NCBI GenBank assembly: GCA_025175895.1
Contig: CM045996.1
Span: 111,713,179-111,777,178 of the forward strand
Reading direction: 5' to 3'
Source: Wurfbainia villosa
Taxonomy: Eukaryota; Streptophyta; Magnoliopsida; Zingiberales; Zingiberaceae
Length of the DNA: 64,000 nucleotides
A model generated the notes under the pieces. That model saw only the letters and a list, made by a program, of their open reading frames with translations. It did no database searches and had not been told where the DNA came from. The translations under genes and the position numbers were made by a program. Shown here in pieces: positions 54,252 through 64,000 of this stretch. Within the stretch, counting starts at the first letter, position 1; each line of letters starts with the position of its first letter.

Positions 54252-55125
54252 GGATGATGGTGATTGATTAGTATACATAGTATACATACAGATGCAGTCT
54301 ATATGTATTCTCACTCTAATGATGCATTTGTATGTACTATGCTTGTTGCATTTGTTTGTACATATTCGTACATGCTATTGCATTTTCTGTATGGTAGTAG
54401 GCCGGGTACTTGTATGCTTGTGGGTCGGTCACTGTGATACCCTCGACCCGTATCATGATGTAGTGTGCGTTAGTATTACTCTTCATATCTTATGTTGTGG
54501 ATATATGCTCAGGTTAGATGAGTGTAGAGTAGTTGATCGTTAGGTATGTCAGCATCTTTTGTTGTTCAGTTTATTTAGTGGTATGCATGTATGTATATTT
54601 ATTATGCTGATGTATATCTGTCATACCTGTAGATTATACTATTGAATTACATGTGATATTGATATATTTACATGTTCTATCTTATCACCTGCTGAGTTTT
54701 ACTCACCACCATGGACCCTGGGTTTTTCTGTCACCCAGGTAACAGGTAGAAGTCTTCGTGACGGCTTGGAGCGTTGCCAGCAGTCCATTCCATCTCCATT
54801 TTTCTGAGCCTCTCGTGGACTTTGTTTTTATGTTGTGGATTTTGTTTTATGTTGTGAACTCCATGTTGTGTCTGATGTTTTATGTACGATTTAGACTGTG
54901 AACTTGTCACGTGGTGTACACCTATGTGGTTTCAAATTTTTATGGTATGTGTGTGGTTATGGGTATGTGGTTTTACATTTTCCGTTGTGTTTGATATATA
55001 TTTTGCTTGTTATGGTGTGGTTGTAGGCCTACGGGTCTTATATTAACACGATATGTTGTCACGTACAGGGGAGATGTCGTCCGTTTACTTTTCGGCATGG
55101 CATACTCTCAGGGCGTGACAATGTG

Positions 55126-56552
55126 GGAGGTGTATGAGGAGAATTAGAGCTGGAAGGGAAAATAGGAAGTTCTGGAGGAGAAGATAGGGGAGGGATGGTG
55201 TAGGCATCTAATACAACTTGTACCAGTAGATCTAGAGGGGAGGAAGTGGTGACTTCAGGAATTATGGGGCTAGAGGGAGGTAAGAGTTGTCGATGCCTAG
55301 TAGGAAATAGAGAAGCTAAGGGAATGTCATCAGTAGAAGTAGGGGAGGAAGATGAGGAAAGGATAATAGGGGTGTGTGAAGGATCAGAAATTGGACTATG
55401 AGTAAGTGTATCAAAGGGAGGCAAGGGTTCTCGAGGAGATGAAGAGGGTTCTGCAGGAAGTAAGATGTTGAAGGGGGGAAAGGGATTTTGAATTGGTTCG
55501 GGTGGAGGAGGAAGTTGAGTAGGATCTATTATGGTAAGGGAGAGTTTCCCTGGTTCTAAGAGAGTGATGATATGACCTTGTGGGAGTTTGGTGGGAACCT
55601 ATGATATAGAGGTGTAAATAATTTGTGAAGTATTTTCAAGAACTGAACAAAGGTAATTAAAGTAGGCAGTAGTAGTAAAAGGAGTAATTACTGATGAAGG
55701 TCCTTGGTTAGAAGTGGAAGTGGTAGTTGCTTCAAATCTTTTTCTTTTCTTCTACTGTTTTTTTGCCTGAGTTCTAGCAATAGAAGTGTGCATCATATCC
55801 TTTGCAAAATAGGGTATCATCATACATATAAAAATAAAAGCAGTAAATATACAATGAAGGTAATACTTATCGATTGGGTGAGCTTCAGATGATTGAAAGG
55901 GAGGCAACCCGTAGAAAGACAAAATGGGCTCTTGCAAAATTTCAGAAATACTAAAGTGTTTATTCTTGAGTAGGGGTTCTATGGAGGGGAAGTTAACATG
56001 AGTTTTGATGGCTTTTAGTTCGGGGAGTCGGGGGAGAGTGGTTTTCCAGGAATAAGAGAATTGAAGGATGGGATCTAAGGGGACGTAGAAATATAGCTCT
56101 TTCCAGCCCTTTTAAGAGGTTGGCATATCGGTCAAAAACTGCTAATCTTTGCATGCCATGAAGTAGAATATGCAGTATCGGCCATTTTTAGTTAGTAGAA
56201 GCAATGAAAGACATGGGGAGTCTATGGGATGTTGAGGGGTTTGAAAGACAGTTAGGGTTCTGACCAGGATGCGGATGGAATTGGGGGTCAGTTGGTTAAG
56301 GGGAATGCCATAGTAGGTTAAGACATCAAAGAGAGGTTTCGAAACAAGAAGGCGGAGGCCTCCTTCAAGCTGGCCCGTGAAGAAAGTTCTAGTGGCAATC
56401 GAGGGTTGGTGAGGTCGTTGATGGGGGGATGGGATGATGGTGGTGAAGCCTTCAAGGATGTATTTGGGCTCGTGAAGGAAGAAGGGGTGATTGAGAGTTA
56501 GTCAGCTAGGGGTTATTTCGTACTAGGGAACAATGGAAGAAGAGGAGGCCAT
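55126..56552 (-). pseudogene. Tat antisense gene 2, 5' part
   Basis: The ATG at 56552 (MASSSSIVPQYEITPS) opens a single frame that can be followed, through at least five stop codons, to 55126, where the solo LTR interrupts it. Seen: FFLHEPKYILEGFTTIIP; LTYYGIPLNQLTPNSIRILV; RYCIFYFMACKD and KGWKELYFYVPLD, the same gypsy-type transposon domain as gene 1 (compare SIPLNQLSPNSLRFM and HRGWNEHYFFV). The second half is a long Pro/Ser/Thr-rich region. Gene 2 continues at 41170-40071. No TATA box is obvious upstream. Confidence 0.65.
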
Positions 56553-56730
56553 GAAGGGAGACTTGTTGCAAAGGGGTTGAAGGTGTCGGGGACGAAGAAA
56601 GCTAGGGTTTTTTGTAAAAGTAAAGAGGAAGTTAATGGTTAAGTGTTAAGTAAAGTAACACCCTTTAAAGGAAAAGGTGAAAAATGAAGTAAAATAATGG
56701 ATGAAGGAAAAAATGAAGTTAAGGGGGAAT
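56553..56730 (+). other. Tat polypurine tract and preceding non-coding stretch
   Basis: Purine-rich sequence ending GTTAAGGGGGAAT at 56718-56730, immediately followed by a TGTTG LTR start. This marks the sense-strand 3' end of the internal region. Confidence 0.6.
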
Positions 56731-57084
56731 TGTTGTATTTTTTCTCGGCTCTAACATTTTCTTTAAAAATTCTTTTATAGGAAGCAGGCAATTTTTTCTA
56801 AGGCATTTTACGCCTAATACATGAGCCTAAGGGCTAGTTAGTGTTCTTTTGCAGGGATTAGCTATATTTTTCTAAGGTTTTAAGCCTAATATAGGAGACT
56901 AAGGTATAACAAATTTCCTCTTGTAGGGGTCTAGAGATAAAAACTTACTCAAGGCTCATACGCCTACTATAACAGCCTATGGGCTAGGTAGCTACATTCC
57001 CCCACGGGGACTATAACACTAGTTATATGGCAGGTAAAATGTCCTCAAGGCTTTTACGCCTAATATAACTGTTAGTTATATATA
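56731..57084 (+). repeat. Tat 3' LTR, start, with four diverged repeats
   Basis: Begins TGTTGTATTTTTTCTCGG. Contains four units of 70-80 bp centred on CTAAGGC...TACGCCTAATA and AGCCTAAGGGCTAG (about 56795, 56870, 56950, 57035). The end is not identifiable; sequence character changes near 57085. Confidence 0.5.
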
Positions 57085-58436
57085 TGAGAGATGTCCTAAG
57101 GCAATCGCCTTATTGTTATACCATTTATTTGATAAATGAAGATTCCCTATTTGAGTGTGTATTCTATCATGTATTTGATTGGATCTTAAATTCATTTACT
57201 GAATATCTGTAATATGATTCACAGCATGAGAGAATTTGTGATTGGATCACAACTAGTGAGTATTTCTACATGTGTAATTGTGATGTATTGAAATTATCCC
57301 TAGCCGATGAATTGATGTATTCAGATACCATCAATTCTATTGAGACTAGCACGAGTTATACTCCTTGGTTTATCCAAGCAGCTGTTTCTCACTAGCTGGA
57401 GACATTGGGATGTCCAGAGTTAACTGTGGATGCTAGTTACGGTAACTAGTTCATTGGAGTGACTAGCTGTAAGACTTCATATGGTTCTCAACATAGATGG
57501 ATATGTCAATGAAATTCTTACTGTAGCTTAAGTGCGATGTTCCTTTGACTTGCGGTATTCAAGTCATCTTGGTCATGAAGACTTATGCTTTGACATCTTA
57601 AGCAAGCATCTCCGAGGAGATGTGGACCCGGGATGATTGGGTATAAGTCGAAGTGGTCGAAGGTGTTTCAATAGCCTACAGAGGATTCACCACTCCTTGC
57701 GAGGAGATGTATACCCTATGGCCTCTCGTCGAATTGTTACTAAAGTCTTTAGCTAAAGAATTACATGTTTAGAGTATGATACTCTTGGATACATGTGCAG
57801 TAACTAGAATCCAGAGGATGAGGAAGTAATACTTTGGCTAGGTGTGACATGGTCAGCCTAGTGGAGACTGACACAATGGACCATGTCCTGAACCAAGTGG
57901 GTATAAGATGAGTGAAGAGAACGGGGCATGACTCACTGTAGCTACTGAAAGATTTCAGAAGTTATTCTGGGGTCAACCATTGATTTTCCAATTAATTGAG
58001 GATCATGATATACTATAAGTTGCTACTCATGATCGTTCTATAATTAATGGTTAATTATAGATGACCAATATAAATCGGGAACCTATTTGGTCACACACAC
58101 TACGAGTGTTATCTAAAAGATTTAAAACTAGTTTGAGAATGAGATTTTCAGATCGAGAGAGACTTAGTTTAGTTGGACCAAACATGGAGCGAGCATGAAA
58201 TTGTTTCAGTCACATCGAAAGCATGGATGGGCCGAGTCTTATGAAGACATGATCGATGAATGAAATCGGTTTGGTTCTAATCCAATGGTGGAAATAAACC
58301 AAAGTCGTTTGGTTTGTTTTAAACGAATGAACCAAAATTAGTTCGGTTCGTTTTAACTTAAAATAGACCAATGCGATTTTGTTTATTTTAACTTAAGTTA
58401 ATGGAGTGGGTTAACGGATTTTGGTTATGAACCAAT
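57085..58436 (+). other. Possible copia LTR fragment, or the rest of the Tat LTR
   Basis: Starts TGAGAGATGTCC. No open frames over 1.35 kb. Short direct repeats (GAGGAGATGT; GGTTTG/GGTTCG near 58270-58340). It looks like LTR sequence, but no second copy or primer site is in the window. It is cut at 58437 by the next element. Confidence 0.35.
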
Positions 58437-60281
58437 TGTAACAGCCCAAATTTTTATTCTTATACTTTTTATTTAGAGGAAAATAGAAATAAGAATAAGA
58501 ATAGAACTAATAAAAATAGAAATAGAATAAAAAACAAATCGAATTAATGGTTCATTAGCCGGAGCTCAAACAATGAACCTTTGGTTTGGGGGAATAGGCT
58601 TCCTACCACTAAGTCATAAGATTACCAATGAGTAGGATATAACAGAATATATCTATAGGCGGAAAAAAAAAGAGAAGTTGGTTAATTTAGCTAAGCATTT
58701 AAAGGGATAATTAAATTAGGGAAACCCTAGTTTATATATTGATTTCTTTTATTTTTTTCTCTCTTCTCTCTCTCCCTCTTCTCTCCCAACGTCAACCACG
58801 CCCCCCTCTCTCTTCCTCTTCTCTCCAAACACCGCCCACCCACATCTCTCCCTCTTCTCTCCAAACGTCGACCAATCCTTCCCCTTCCTCTCCCCTTCCG
58901 TTTTCTTCTCCACCATGGGATAATTCAAAAGGGGATTTTCAAGAGGGATCTCCTCAAGGACTTGGTAGAGGATCATGCTAAAGCAAAGGAACACGTAGGA
59001 GGTCTTCTCTTTACGAAATCTAACGGTATAAATTGGTGAAAAAGTGTATGAAGTAAGTATTGCTCACCTGCAGTATAAGTAGTTATCGTATGTCATTGAT
59101 ATGTTTTTATGTGGATGTTATTTCCAGTTATACATGGTGTTTTTAGTTACATGATTTTTACCCATTATGTCATGTTTGATTCAGTATCATATTTAGATCC
59201 ATGATAAGAATGTGATTTATGATCATGCATGTTGTAGATGAGTTGTAGCTTACAATTTTATGCATAATGTAGAGTAAGATGTAAAAATATTTCCTTTACA
59301 AAGAAAATTTAAAGATGCTCCCCGTTCAAATTGGGGATTAAGAGCACAATGATCTTCAGTATGCTTTCCATTTCAGTTTTGGGAATCAAGAGCATAATGA
59401 TCTTTATGGTGCTCTCCATTTATGGTTTAGGGGATTAAGATTCTTTTAGTATGTATAAGAATATAAGTATAAAGGAAGTATTTTACTTTTGAAAAGGCAT
59501 GTACCGGGCATCAGTTTCGCCCACGGGCCAAGGCCCTCAGTTTTAGTTACCCTAGTAGGTTCGATGGTTGGCCATCCCGACCTATTAGGAAAGAGCACAT
59601 TGGTATTATGTCGGGCTCATATTCAGGATGATTATTAGTTTGAAATATTAGTATAAGTACAAGTAAAAGTTTTCAAAATAAATTATTCCAGTTCAGATAC
59701 ACTGTTTACAAGTTTTAAAATACTTAAGAGCTTGGTTTATACAAGAGACATGTATTCAAAGTTATGATTTCCAGTTATGCTTGCATGTGTATCAATGTAT
59801 CAAGGGTAAGAGAACTCGTTGCATAATTTCATACGTTGCATGTTTTTGTGAGCATAGCAAGTATTTACTAAGCGTTATTGCTTACAGTTTGCATTTCCTT
59901 ATACTGCAGATAAAGGTAAAGAAAAGCTTCAGTAAGGTGGCATGGCAGATGAAGTGCTTGGAGTGTGTGGCGACGGAATAGTGGAAATAAAAGATCCTAA
60001 GTGCAGATGTCTAAACCAGATTTTAAGTTTCTAATTGTTTTTTTTTATATTGTTGAAGTTCAACTGAATTGGTTATTGTTTAAGTGATGTCAAGGTCCTT
60101 ATGATTATTTTAGTTGTTAGCATATTGTGTTAGTATATTGCATGAATTTTGGAATGATGATAATATGGGGTGATGATTAAAGTATAGTGTCAGAGTAAGA
60201 AAAAGGGAAGAATTTAAGAATAAGACAGTAAAGTAGTGACATATCCCCTAGTAGAGAGTGGAAAGACTAGGGGATGTTACA
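58437..60281 (+). repeat. Tekay-like 5' LTR
   Basis: 1845 bp, TGTAACAGCCC to GGGGATGTTACA. It contains a pyrimidine-rich stretch (58745-58900) that yields long chance frames on both strands. TTATATATTGAT at 58731 may be the TATA region. Confidence 0.85.
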
Positions 60282-60284
60282 AGA

Positions 60285-60297
60285 TGATATCAGAGCG
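60285..60297 (+). promoter_or_regulatory. Tekay-like element primer binding site
   Basis: TGATATCAGAGCG, one mismatch (G to A) from the initiator tRNA-Met site, three bases after the LTR. Confidence 0.75.
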
Positions 60298-60583
60298 GGT
60301 TCCGCCCTTCCATCACACACACATCGAGCATCAGTCTTGTCACCTCCAAGTAAGCAAGTATTTATATGCTTTAATTACTTTATGAGTAGTAAGGAATGCT
60401 TATTTTAAGTTAAACATGCTCACCTAGAATGCTCTCTTTGAGTTAAACATGCTTGCATGTATATATATGAAGATGATAGACAGTAAGTAATAGAGCATGC
60501 CTAAATATGTATGTGAAGAGGAAAAAAAATAGTTATAATAGCCTGATAATGGTTTCACTTTATCATCTTATGAAGAGCAGGAA
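60298..60583 (+). other. Leader of the Tekay-like element
   Basis: Non-coding AT-rich leader between primer site and gag ATG. Confidence 0.6.
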
Positions 60584-61957
60584 ATGCCTCGAGAAAGACC
60601 CCGTGGAGGACAAGAAATGAATGAAGAAGTACCACCACCTACCTGGATGCAGATAGTCACTCAGCTCCAATAGCAAGTGGCAGAGCAGCAACAGGTCATC
60701 AATACCTTGATGACGAATCAGCGAGAAAATCCTGTTACTCAGCTAGGGACTCAGAATGTCATTCCAACTGCATCTTCTGCCCCACCAGACCCACCAACAG
60801 CTCCAGTAGGAGGGGTGAGACAAGAGGCCTATCTGATTCAATGGCAAAAGCTAAAGCCAGAGAGTTTTGACGGTGCCAGTGAACCATGGGATGCTCAGGC
60901 ATGGTTCAAGATAGTAGAGAGCATAGTGGAACTGCTGGACTGGTCTAAGAATGAGAAAGTTAAGTGTGCCTTATTCTGTTTGATAGGAGATGCCAGAATG
61001 TGGTGGGAGCAAGTGAAGGCCAAGAGGGTGGTGAACCAAATGTCATGGACGAACTTTGAGACAGAGTTCTTCGAGGAGTTCTTCCATATGCAAGTCACCA
61101 ACAAGTATTATGATGAGTTCACGGAGTTTCGACAAGGGGATTTATCAGTAGACAAAGTGGTAAATAAGTTCAATAGATTGGCTCGCCTATGTCCAGAACT
61201 GGTCAGTACTGAGAAGGAAAGAGTTAGGTTGATGCTAAAAATGTTGAGACCGGAGATAGCTCTGAATGTAGTTGGTGGAATTAATAGACCACAAACTGCT
61301 GAAGAGCTAGTCAGTAGTGCTCTAATCACAGAGCATTACATGAATAGTATCAAGCACCAGAAGCTAGCCTCGATAGAAAGCAAAAGCTAGAGAAGTTCAG
61401 GAGGTCAGCAACCTCAGAGCAGTAATTCGAACTGGAAGCGAAACAACAATGGCAAGAGGAAACAGTGGAATAATGCAAAGGGAGGTTTAGCCAGTAAGCA
61501 GCCTACGTATCCTACATGTTCTAAGTGTGAGAGGAAGCATCCCAAAGTTTGCCACCAGGGCATGAGCGGGTGTTATATATGTGGTGTCGAGGGACACTTC
61601 GCCAAACAGTGCCCCACCAAGACCAATCTACCTCTGCCACAGTCTACTCAGTATGGAGGTAGACCAGCTCAGTTACATCAGATGCAGGGAGCACTGGAGG
61701 GTCCTTACATCAGCCAAGGAAGACTGGAGGCCCCATCAGTTACACCTAATGCTCGGATCTTCTCCCTCACCAAGGAAGAGGTAGCAAATGCTTCTACGAT
61801 AGTCACAGGTCAGATACCTATCCTTAGTCAGCATGCTACCATACTATTTGATACTGGGACAATCCATTCTTTCATGTCTATGGCATTTGCTAAGAAGATA
61901 GATATAACTCTGGATATCTTAGATATTCAATTTTTTAATGACCCTACCTTCGGGTGA
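60584..61957 (+). pseudogene. Tekay-like gag and protease
   Basis: The ATG at 60584 (MPRERPRGGQEMNEE). One frame runs through TAG codons near 60672 and at 61388-61390 to a TGA at 61955-61957. The Gln-rich N-terminus is followed by a Retrotrans_gag domain with KLKPESFDGASEPWDAQAWF, RMWWEQV, FETEFFEEFF and FNRLARLCP. After a basic Asn/Lys stretch comes the knuckle CYICGVEGHFAKQC (61575-61616), preceded by a second Cys/His cluster CSKCERKHPKVC. The protease active site is ILFDTGTIHSFMS near 61840-61878. The first stop replaces a Gln codon. Confidence 0.88.
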
Positions 61958-64000
61958 AATAATGACATCTACACACTGGTTGCGTGTCGTGCTGGTCAGA
62001 ATTTTAGACAGAGAGCTTTATAGTGATCTGGTCTTGCTGGACATGCATGACTATATGTCATCTTTGGAATAGACTTTTTTAGCAAGTATAGTGCTTCCAT
62101 TGAGTGTCGTAAGCGAAGAGTAGTATTCCAACCCTCGACCGAGGCCGAATTTGAGTTTATGGGAGAACCAAGGAAGAAGACTAAGAAGTTCTTGTCTGCC
62201 ATGGAAGCTCAGAAGATGTTAGCTGGTGGATGCACTGGGTATTTAACACATATAGTTGATACTAAGAAAGAAAGAAGCCAAAAGCTAGAAGACATCCCAA
62301 TTGTATGTGACTACCCAGGAGTATTTCCTGACGAGATACCAGGACTGGCACCTAGAAGGGAAGTTGAGTTTGAGATCGAGCTTATTTTTGGTACCCACCC
62401 AATCTCAAAAGCACCCTATCGTATGGCTCCAACTGAATTGAAAGAGCTTCAGGAACAATTACAGGAGTTGCTAGACAAGGGATTCATCCACCCTAGTCAT
62501 TCCCTGTGGGGAGCTCCGGTGTTGTTCGTGAAAAAGAAAGATGGGTCTATGAGGATGTGCATAGACTACCGAGTCTTGAATCAAGTGACGATCAAGAACA
62601 GGTATCTTCTGCCAAGGATAATGGATTTATTTGATCAATTGAGGGGAGCCACAGTCTTCTCCAAGTTTGACTTGCAGTCTGGTTATCATCAAGTAAGAGT
62701 TAAAGAGGATGATATACCGAAAATAGCCTTCTGAACAAGGTATGGAGACTATGAGTTCATGGTCATGCCCTTCAGAGTGACAAATGCACCCGCTATGTTT
62801 ATGGACTTGATGAATCGGGTATTTAAGGAGCTCCTTGACAAATTTGTGGTCTTCTTCATTGACGACATCCTTATCTACTCGAGAACCCAAGAGGAACATG
62901 TCGAACACTTGAACACAGTCTTACAGACCCTTCAGCAAAGACAGTTATATGCAAAGTTCTCCAAGTGTGAGTTTTGGCTCGATCGAATATCGTTTCTGGG
63001 TCATGTTATTTCAAAAGATGGAGTTATGGTAGACCCGACAAAGATAGAAGCGGTCAATAATTGGGGTCAACCAAAGAATGTCAGTGAAGTCGGAAGTTTC
63101 CTCGGATTAGCGGGGTACTACCAAAAGTTTGTAGAAAACTTCTCAAGGATAGTTTCACCGTTGACAGTGCTCACCAGAAAGAATAAGAAATTCGAATGGA
63201 CTGAAGATTGTGAAAAGAGCTTCCTTGAATTAAAGAGGAGACTCACAAGTGCTTCAGTGCTTACCCTTCTAGAAAGTAATGAGGGACTTGACATGTATAG
63301 TGATGCATCCAAGATGGGACTCGAAGCAGTACTTATGCAGAAGGGTAAAGTCATTGCTTATGCATCTAGGTAACTCAAGGACTACGAAAAGAATTACCCC
63401 ACTCATGACCTTGAGTTGGTAGCAGTGGTCTTTGCTCTGAAAGTTTGGAGACATTACCTATATGGAGTCCAATGCAAGATTTACACAGATCACCAAAGTC
63501 TGAAGTATTTCTTCACTCAGAAGGATCTGAATATGCGACAGCGCAGATGACTTGAGCTAGTAAAGGACTATGACTGTAAAATCCACTACCATCCTGGAAA
63601 GGCAAACAAAGTAGCAGACGCGCTGAGTAGAAAATCATGCACCACTTTGATGTCCCTAGCAACACTATCCCAACCACTAGAGAAAGAGATAATGAATTTT
63701 GGGGTTGAGATCATTTCTGGATAGTCCTCCACCTTGACCATAGTACCTACACTGTTTGGGGATATATTAGCAAGACAAGACAAAGATCCTAGCATCCAAA
63801 GGATCAAGCAAGAGATCCAAGAAGGAAAGGATGAAGGATTCCATGTCTCTGACAGTGGGGTATTATATTTAGGTGAATGTCTATGTATCCCCAAGGACTT
63901 AGACTTAAAAATGAAGATCCTAGAAGAAGCTCATGGGACCCCATATTCGATGCATCTTAGATCCACCAAGATGTATCAAGATATGAAAGGGAAATTCTGG
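61958..64000 (+). pseudogene. Tekay-like pol: reverse transcriptase, RNase H, integrase start
   Basis: After a scrambled 200 bp (protease end, compensating frameshifts) the same frame is open from 62159. Seen: PDEIPGLAPRREVEFEIEL; APYRMAPTELKEL; SLWGAPVLFVKKKDGSMRMC; VFSKFDLQSGYHQVRV (first catalytic Asp); FIDDILIYSRT (catalytic pair); RNase H with LDMYSDASKMGLEAVLMQKG, DLELVAVVFALKVWRHYLYG and TDHQSLKYFF; and NKVADALSRK. Integrase begins with RIKQEIQEG and IPKDLDLKMKILEEAHGTPY in the HHCC region, cut by the window end. In-frame stops at 62732, 63371, 63548 and 63722 all fit single C-to-T or G-to-A changes of Arg, Gln and Trp codons. Confidence 0.9.

Larger units (their letters stand above)
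41176..55120. mobile_element. Solo LTR of a Ty3/gypsy element, split by SIRE-A3
   Basis: Starts TGTAAGATACCG at 41176 and ends GGGCGTGACA at 55120. Flanked by ATGTG (41171-41175) and ATGTG (55121-55125). Without SIRE-A3 it is about 3.7 kb of non-coding sequence with no primer site or internal domain, so it is a solo LTR left by recombination. The GGGCGTGACA end resembles Tekay/Del LTR ends. It lies inside Tat antisense gene 2. Removing it together with one ATGTG restores the reading frame. Confidence 0.7.
34946..56730 (+). mobile_element. Tat-type Ty3/gypsy element, decayed and much interrupted
   Basis: Sense strand: gag end and protease (34946-35850), integrase C-terminus (37581-38003), polypurine tract (~56718-56730) and start of the 3' LTR (56731). 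Antisense strand: two genes with the gypsy-type transposon protein domain (39598-38098; 56552-55126 plus 41170-40071). RT, RNase H and the integrase core are deleted. It hosts a TRIM and a solo LTR containing SIRE-A3. Antisense genes between pol and 3' LTR are known in Tat relatives such as Grande and Retand. Confidence 0.7.
58437..64000 (+). mobile_element. Ty3/gypsy element, Tekay/Del-like, running off the window
   Basis: LTR 58437-60281, primer site, gag-protease and pol with RT, RNase H and the first part of integrase. The TGTAACA...TGTTACA LTR ends, tRNA-Met primer site and PR-RT-RH-IN order fit a plant chromovirus. The chromodomain and 3' LTR would lie beyond 64000. Left flank CCAAT is the candidate target duplication. 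Confidence 0.88.

Noticed and set aside
54054..54314. Overlapping frames of alternating Tyr/Ile, Val/Cys and Thr/His
   Set aside because: Product of the TA/TG microsatellite.
58739..58994. Ser/Pro-rich frame on plus and Glu/Arg-rich frame on minus strand
   Set aside because: Both come from a CT-rich stretch of the Tekay-like LTR.

Overview
The window is intergenic plant DNA built almost entirely from nested transposable elements. I see no convincing host gene, tRNA, rRNA or CRISPR array. Spliceosomal-type introns, initiator-tRNA-Met primer sites, Sirevirus-like Ty1/copia elements, Tat-type and Tekay-like Ty3/gypsy elements, a plant L1 LINE with a zf-RVT tail, a CACTA end and a tRNA-derived SINE all point to a flowering plant with a large genome. 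A monocot is my guess, but the sequence does not settle it.

Layout, left (1-34.9 kb). An L1-type LINE is the oldest visible layer. Its endonuclease half stops at ~1956 and its reverse transcriptase half resumes at ~30989. The ~29 kb between is a nest. A Ty1/copia element (COP-B1: leader, gag, pol at 1957-5861 and 14615-15161, 3' LTR from 15195) sits in the LINE. A pol-less Sirevirus-like element (SIRE-C, minus strand, 5862-14614) interrupts its RNase H region. COP-B2 (16629-25696, perfect 5-bp target duplication GTAGG) and a gag-only Sirevirus-like element (SIRE-A2, 25784-30077) interrupt its 3' LTR. SIRE-C and SIRE-A2 are flanked not by 5-bp duplications but by copies of 114 bp and ~376 bp of their target. 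A CACTA transposon end (to 34945) follows the LINE.

Layout, right (34.9-64 kb). A decayed Tat-type Ty3/gypsy element runs from 34946 to its polypurine tract at ~56730. It keeps part of gag/protease, the integrase C-terminus and two consecutive antisense genes with recognisable introns. It hosts a 711-bp TRIM (36293-37003, TSD AAATA) and a 3.7-kb solo LTR (41176-55120, TSD ATGTG). That LTR in turn carries a complete Sirevirus-like element (SIRE-A3, 41542-51770, TSD GATTC), which itself contains a SINE (43275-43470, 16-bp TSD) and a COP-B solo LTR (47308-49348). The window ends in a Tekay-like Ty3/gypsy element (58437 to beyond 64000) with LTR, primer site, gag, protease, RT, RNase H and the start of integrase.

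Most striking signals: (1) both Sirevirus-like families carry arrays of the perfect palindrome CAGTCGACTG about 100-125 bp upstream of a TATA box, and a third array precedes an internal antisense-type promoter of SIRE-C; (2) two tandem, intron-bearing antisense genes lie in the Tat element; (3) two insertions have very long duplicated flanks. All coding regions except SIRE-A2 gag carry stops, frameshifts or deletions. Counts and percentages below were made by eye.
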